A DNA stretch of 64,000 bases from a bacterium UBP4_UBA6127 (GTDB taxonomy: Bacteria; UBP4; UBA4092), in assembly GCA_002428325.1 (NCBI GenBank), contig DIVR01000037.1, forward strand, positions 1 through 64,000, written 5' to 3'. The notes beneath the pieces were generated by a model. The model searched no databases and was not told where the DNA came from. It worked only from the letters and a program-made list of their open reading frames with translations. Below are positions 60,071-64,000 of the stretch, piece after piece. Both the position numbers and the translations under genes were made by a program. Positions within the stretch are counted from its first letter, which is position 1. Each line of letters starts with the position of its first letter.

Positions 60071-60832
60071 TCATGATTTTGACCTTGTTAAAACTACGGG
60101 TCCATTCCGGGTTACAGCTATGGTATGCTCGAAATGAGCTGCCGGCTTTCCATCCTGCATGACCACTGTCCAATCATCCTCCAGGATGTCAACTTCAGGC
60201 CGACCCATTCCAACCATAGGCTCAATCGCCAGAACCATACCCTCCAAAAGCCGAGGCCCTTTTCCAGGATTCCCATAATTGGGAACTGGCGGCTCCTCAT
60301 GCATGGAGCGTCCAATCCCATGACCAATAAACTCACGGATCACAGAAAAACCATTTTGCTCCACATACTTCTGAACGGCATTGGAAATATCACCAATACG
60401 ATTTCCAATTACAGCCTGAACGATTCCAAGGTTCAGGGACTCTTCAGTCACACGAACCAGTTTCCTGATATCTTCAGGAACATCCCCATTTCCAGCTATC
60501 ACAGTCACTGCCGAATCAGCATAAAACCCATCTTTTTCAATGGTTACATCAACACTGACTAAATCTCCGTCCCGAATAATCTTCCGGTCAGATGGTATCC
60601 CGTGGACGACTTCCTCATTTAAGGAAACACAAATATGCCCAGGGTACCCGTGATAACCCAAATCGGCAGAACGCACTCCTTTTTGCCGCATCAAATCAGC
60701 CGCTAAATGATCCAGCTCGAGTGTTGTTACGCCGGGAGATATCTTTATTTTAAGATTCTGCAATATCTCGGAGACAACAATCCCCGCTTGCCGAATCTTA
60801 TCAATTTCTTTTACAGACTTGAGATCTATCAT
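60071..60832 (-). CDS. map: Methionine aminopeptidase, type I
   Basis: This 253-residue enzyme has 'N-E-E-V-V-H-G-I-P', the metal ligands in 'D-V-T' and 'A-D-S-A', 'G-H-G-I-G' and 'L-A-I-E-P-M'. It removes the first Met from new proteins. It lies 7 bases after adk. It lacks the N-terminal zinc-finger extension of some type I enzymes. Confidence 0.97.
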   Translation of the reverse strand: MIDLKSVKEIDKIRQAGIVVSEILQNLKIKISPGVTTLELDHLAADLMRQKGVRSADLGYHGYPGHICVSLNEEVVHGIPSDRKIIRDGDLVSVDVTIEKDGFYADSAVTVIAGNGDVPEDIRKLVRVTEESLNLGIVQAVIGNRIGDISNAVQKYVEQNGFSVIREFIGHGIGRSMHEEPPVPNYGNPGKGPRLLEGMVLAIEPMVGMGRPEVDILEDDWTVVMQDGKPAAHFEHTIAVTRNGPVVLTRSKS

Positions 60833-60839
60833 TATACCA

Positions 60840-61493
60840 CTATTTTCTCAAGCTATCCAATTCTTTCGTCACCAGACTAAAAACCTGAGTTTTCGGCTGG
60901 TCGCCATTAACGGTAAATAAGAGTCCCTTGCGGGAATAATATTCCAGTAATGGCCGGGTCTTGTTCTCATATTCCACAAAACGTTTTCGAACGGTAGCTT
61001 CCGTATCATCGTCCCGTTGAATCAGCTTCCCCCCACAAGAATCACAAATACCTTCCACTTTAGGAGGCTGTCCGACCAGATTAAAAACCTTTCCACAGGC
61101 CAAACAGGTTCTGCGATTAGTCAATCTTCCGACTAATGTATTTTCACCGACTTCGAGATAAATTGCCCGGTCAATGACCTTCCCCTGTTCAGTAAGGATT
61201 TTGTCCAACGCTTCCGCCTGAACTATAGTCCGGGGAACTCCATCCAGAATAAATCCGTTAGAACATCGATCAGAAGCCAACTCTTTTCCCAAGATCCTTA
61301 AAATCAAATCTTCAGGAACCAGCATTCCCTTATCCATATAAGGTTTGGCTTCAAGGCCTAACTCTGTTCCCTCGGATATTTCTTTCCGAAGGATATTCCC
61401 AGTGGATACATGGGCCAATTTATAATTTTCAATGATAATTTCAGCTTGAACCCCTTTTCCAGAACCCGGGGCACCTAATAAAATCAAATTCAC
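60840..61493 (-). CDS. adk: Adenylate kinase with zinc lid
   Basis: This 217-residue kinase has the P-loop G-A-P-G-S-G-K-G, 'D-G-V-P-R-T' and a lid with two C-x2-C pairs (C-L-A-C and C-D-S-C), so the lid binds zinc. It balances adenine nucleotides. The residue pair after the P-loop lysine is G-V rather than the common G-T. Confidence 0.97.
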   Translation of the reverse strand: MNLILLGAPGSGKGVQAEIIIENYKLAHVSTGNILRKEISEGTELGLEAKPYMDKGMLVPEDLILRILGKELASDRCSNGFILDGVPRTIVQAEALDKILTEQGKVIDRAIYLEVGENTLVGRLTNRRTCLACGKVFNLVGQPPKVEGICDSCGGKLIQRDDDTEATVRKRFVEYENKTRPLLEYYSRKGLLFTVNGDQPKTQVFSLVTKELDSLRK

Positions 61494-61571
61494 GTTACAG
61501 GTTCCTTTCGATAATCCTCAACCAGGACCATCCCCCTTCAGGGAAAAGGCTAAGTTGACTGGACCCTTTTG

Positions 61572-61588
61572 TTTACTGATTCAGTAAA
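61572..61588. repeat. Palindrome in the secY-adk gap
   Basis: TTTACTGA, T, TCAGTAAA is an 8-bp dyad in the 113-base secY-adk gap, flanked by GGACCC on both sides as a direct repeat. It may be an operator or part of an internal promoter for adk-map. No T-run on either side supports a terminator. Confidence 0.4.
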
Positions 61589-61606
61589 AGGACCCAAATA
61601 TTATTC

Positions 61607-63007
61607 TTACCAGCTGCCTCGACCTTTGAGAGGCCGTTTCGGCACAAAGCCTTCGTAATGTCTCATAATCAGGTGAGATTCAACCTGTTTCATGGTATCT
61701 AAAGCCACACCGACCACAATGATCAAACCCGTTCCACCCAGGAAGCTTGATATTACGTAAGGAGTTCCTAGTATGATGGTTACTGCTTCGGGGATGATAG
61801 CTACCAGGGCCAAAGCAATAGCTCCTGGTAAAGTGATCCGAGTCAGAATCCTATCAATCAGGTCTGAAGTAGGCCTTCCAGGACGAACTCCCGGGACAAA
61901 AGCTCCATACTTCTTCAGGTTATCTGCTACATCCACCGGGTTAAAGGTTACGGCCGTATAAAAATAGCAGAAAAATACCGTGAGTAAGACATACATGACA
62001 TTGTAAGGATTAAACATTTTAAGGACAAAAAGCAGTTTAACAGAGGCATACCCATCTGGGACAAAGGCATTCCATAAACTCATTCGATCCGTATAGGGAT
62101 TGAAAAAATCCCTGAAAAAATTGGCGAGGGAAGAACCTTGTCCGCCCACCAATCCAGCTATCGTGCTGGGGAACATCAATATGGATGATGCAAAAATGAT
62201 GGGAATAACACCCGCATGATTAATCTTTAAGGGTAAAAAAGTGCCTTGCCCGCCTATTATCTTGCGGCCAACCACCCTCTGTGCATGTTGAATCGTCAGT
62301 TTACGTTGACCCTGAGTTAACAGGACAACGGCCGCTGATACCAGGATGAATAATGCAATAATAACAACCACTGAAAACACATTCATCTGCCCAAGACGTA
62401 TTTCCTGGAACATCACTTGGACAGCCATCGGCATTCGGGCCACAATCCCGGCAAAAATCAGCAGTGAAATACCATTTCCAATGCCGCGTTCAGTGATTTG
62501 CTCACCCAGCCACATTAAAAATGCGGTACCGGCTGTTACTGTCAACATAAACATAAACCGGAAACTATAGCCTGGGGTGATAACAACGCCTCCGCCCATG
62601 CTTTCAGCATAAATAGCAAGGCCGTAAGCCTGGAAGGCGGTTAAAATAATCGTTCCATACCGTGTATATCGGGTTATTACTTTCCGTCCCTGTTCGCCTT
62701 CCTTAGAAAGGCGTTCCAGATAAGGGATCACTACCGCCAGCAATTGCAAAATAATCGATGCCGAAATATAAGGCATGATCCCTAGTGCAAATACTGTCAA
62801 CTGTTTGAAGGCACCGCCGGAAAACATATCTATTAATCCAAAAAGACTGCCTCCGCCCGTTTCAGCCATCTGCTTGATTGCAGCGGTATTGATACCGGGG
62901 ACCGGGACATGTGCGCCCAGCCGGAAAACAATTAAGAATAGGATCGTGTAACCGATCCGCTTCCGCAAGTCGGGAATATTGAGGATGCTCTGAAAGGCTT
63001 TAATCAT
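61607..63007 (-). CDS. secY: Protein translocase subunit SecY
   Basis: This 466-residue protein has ten membrane segments and the conserved starts 'I-P-D-L-R-K-R-I' and 'L-G-I-M-P-Y-I-S-A-S-I-I'. It forms the Sec channel. It is somewhat longer than usual, with an extended loop near residues 295-330. It lies 29 bases after rplO. Confidence 0.98.
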   Translation of the reverse strand: MIKAFQSILNIPDLRKRIGYTILFLIVFRLGAHVPVPGINTAAIKQMAETGGGSLFGLIDMFSGGAFKQLTVFALGIMPYISASIILQLLAVVIPYLERLSKEGEQGRKVITRYTRYGTIILTAFQAYGLAIYAESMGGGVVITPGYSFRFMFMLTVTAGTAFLMWLGEQITERGIGNGISLLIFAGIVARMPMAVQVMFQEIRLGQMNVFSVVVIIALFILVSAAVVLLTQGQRKLTIQHAQRVVGRKIIGGQGTFLPLKINHAGVIPIIFASSILMFPSTIAGLVGGQGSSLANFFRDFFNPYTDRMSLWNAFVPDGYASVKLLFVLKMFNPYNVMYVLLTVFFCYFYTAVTFNPVDVADNLKKYGAFVPGVRPGRPTSDLIDRILTRITLPGAIALALVAIIPEAVTIILGTPYVISSFLGGTGLIIVVGVALDTMKQVESHLIMRHYEGFVPKRPLKGRGSW

Positions 63008-63036
63008 GATTCCTCTCGGTCTGTTTCAGTCAATGG

Positions 63037-63492
63037 TTAGGATTGAGCTGTCCGAACCTCGGCGGTTCCACCAAGTTCAACAATCTTTTGGCGAGCCGAC
63101 TCCGAGAAAGCGTCCGCTACGACATTTACTTTCTGAGTAAATTCACCCTTAGCAAGGATTTTAGTCTTGCAGTTGATATGTTTTATCAACCCGGCATTGT
63201 AAAGGGCTTCATTATCAATTTTGTCTGCCTGGACTCTCTTGAGGTCCTGGAGATTCACAATTTCATAGGTGAAATGCTGAAAAGGCGTATTATGGAACCC
63301 TCGTTTGGGTAACCGTCGAACCTTTGGCATCTGACCGCCTTCATAACCAACCCGGTTATGGGCGCCTGAACGGGCGGTTAAACCCTTGCCACCACGGCAA
63401 GAGGTTTTTCCGTGTCCGCTTCCGGTACCACGACCTACCCGTTTGCGTTTCTTTTTAGAACCTTCTGTTATCTCAATTTCATGCAGTTTCAT
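63037..63492 (-). CDS. rplO: 50S ribosomal protein L15
   Basis: This 151-residue protein has 'K-R-V-G-R-G-T-G-S-G-H-G-K-T-S-C-R-G-G-K-G' near the N-terminus, the L15 signature. The gene upstream is rpsE directly; rpmD, which normally separates them, is missing from the 82-base gap. Confidence 0.97.
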   Translation of the reverse strand: MKLHEIEITEGSKKKRKRVGRGTGSGHGKTSCRGGKGLTARSGAHNRVGYEGGQMPKVRRLPKRGFHNTPFQHFTYEIVNLQDLKRVQADKIDNEALYNAGLIKHINCKTKILAKGEFTQKVNVVADAFSESARQKIVELGGTAEVRTAQS

Positions 63493-63574
63493 AGTCTCTT
63501 TACCACTTAAAAAGTTTCGGATGATTATACAACATGTTGCAATAATTCCAAACCTGATTTTTCAGGGCTGGTAA

Positions 63575-64000
63575 TTAATTGGCAGCGCGTAGAGCAGCAA
63601 TCACTGCTGGATCCTTGAGTTTCTTCAAGGCATCAATAGTGGCAGCCACTACGTTAACGGCCGTGTCTGACCCCAGTGATTTGCCAACAATATCATGAAT
63701 GCCGGCCATTTCGACAACCGGTCGCATGGTTAAACCGGTCCGGATACCCGATCCTTCAGGTGCCGGCCGTAAAAGGACTTTTGCCCCATCATGCATCCCA
63801 ATAATATCATGGGTGATGGTTTTCCCATTTAGCGGAATGGTGAAAAGATTCTTCTTGGCATCATCAGTGCCTTTTCGAATCGCTTCAGACACTTCACGTG
63901 CTTTCCCATATCCGACACCCAGTTTCCCCTGCCCGTCACCCACAACCACAATGGCAGTAAAACTGAATCGGCGACCACCCTTGACAACCTTGGCTACCCG
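63575..64000 (-). CDS. rpsE: 30S ribosomal protein S5 (partial, runs off window)
   Basis: The last 141 codons are visible; the frame remains open to base 64000, reading R-V-A-K-V-V-K-G-G-R-R-F-S-F-T then A-I-V-V-V-G-D-G, the standard S5 N-terminal RNA-binding segment. The C-terminal domain continues to 'A-V-N-V-V-A-A-T-I-D-A-L'. Only the first 20 or so residues are outside the window. Confidence 0.97.
   Translation of the reverse strand, partial: RVAKVVKGGRRFSFTAIVVVGDGQGKLGVGYGKAREVSEAIRKGTDDAKKNLFTIPLNGKTITHDIIGMHDGAKVLLRPAPEGSGIRTGLTMRPVVEMAGIHDIVGKSLGSDTAVNVVAATIDALKKLKDPAVIAALRAAN

Noticed and set aside
1..64000. CRISPR array, prophage, transposase or restriction/defence genes
   Set aside because: I looked for regularly spaced repeats and for transposase, integrase or nuclease motifs on both strands and saw none.

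Overview
The window reads as one chromosomal segment of a Gram-negative, probably uncultivated bacterium that I cannot place in a phylum. The Gram-negative reading rests on an O-antigen polymerase or ligase, a Wzx-type flippase, a Wzz/Wzc-type chain-length protein, many secreted proteins and a PorU-like C25 peptidase. RNase Y next to a YmdB-type phosphodiesterase, C4-zinc adenylate kinase, zinc-type S4 and L36, and no rpmD between rpsE and rplO fit a deep-branching lineage better than Proteobacteria.

Region 1 (1-34078) is a large cell-surface polysaccharide locus. A minus-strand operon from 12341 down to a terminator near 240 carries, in transcription order, CapE, CapF and CapG (the whole UDP-L-FucNAc branch), a GT2 glycosyltransferase, a possible 47-residue membrane peptide, two secreted paralogous SGNH proteins, an AlgI-like MBOAT acyltransferase and two AlgJ/AlgX-like SGNH proteins. 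This looks like a periplasmic O-acetylation machine tied to an amino-sugar polymer. A second minus-strand operon (21611 to 13911) encodes a TPR membrane protein, an O-antigen polymerase/ligase, three GT4 glycosyltransferases, a WbpP-like UDP-GlcNAc 4-epimerase and a hexapeptide-repeat acetyltransferase. A flippase is convergent with it. Rightward genes supply a PorU-like C25 peptidase, a kinase-less Wzz/Wzc-like protein, a UDP-glucuronate 4-epimerase, a WbpO/TviB-like UDP-HexNAc dehydrogenase, a WcaJ-like initiating sugar transferase and a WbpM/CapD-like dehydratase. Together they account for sugar activation, lipid priming, chain growth, flipping, polymerisation, length control and O-acetylation. 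No outer-membrane export gene (Wza or LptD type) is in view.

Region 2 (34079-42600) is mixed: a likely decayed gene beside tRNA-Cys, small membrane or secreted proteins, a cytidylate-kinase-like protein, a HAD phosphatase, YggT, a lysine/alanine-rich histone-H1-like protein with a clear promoter and terminator, an ECF sigma/zinc anti-sigma pair, and ilvN-ilvC. Region 3 (42680-47889) is the rny, ymdB-like, xseA, xseB, ispA run. Region 4 (48248-56327) holds pilT, a secreted beta-propeller protein, a Na/Pi symporter with a PhoU-like tail, a dihydrolipoamide-dehydrogenase-like enzyme and hypothetical proteins. Region 5 (56387-64000, minus) is the distal half of the ribosomal-protein operon, rpsE to rplQ, leaving the window inside rpsE.

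The most interesting points are the four-SGNH-protein O-acetylation operon with a gene-conversion-like identity block between two paralogs, the PorU-like peptidase inside a polysaccharide locus, the overlapping 47-codon reading frame, palindromic repeats before the UDP-glucuronate epimerase, and an acetohydroxy acid isomeroreductase whose cofactor loop suggests NADH use. All identifications were made by reading motifs by eye; no database search was run.
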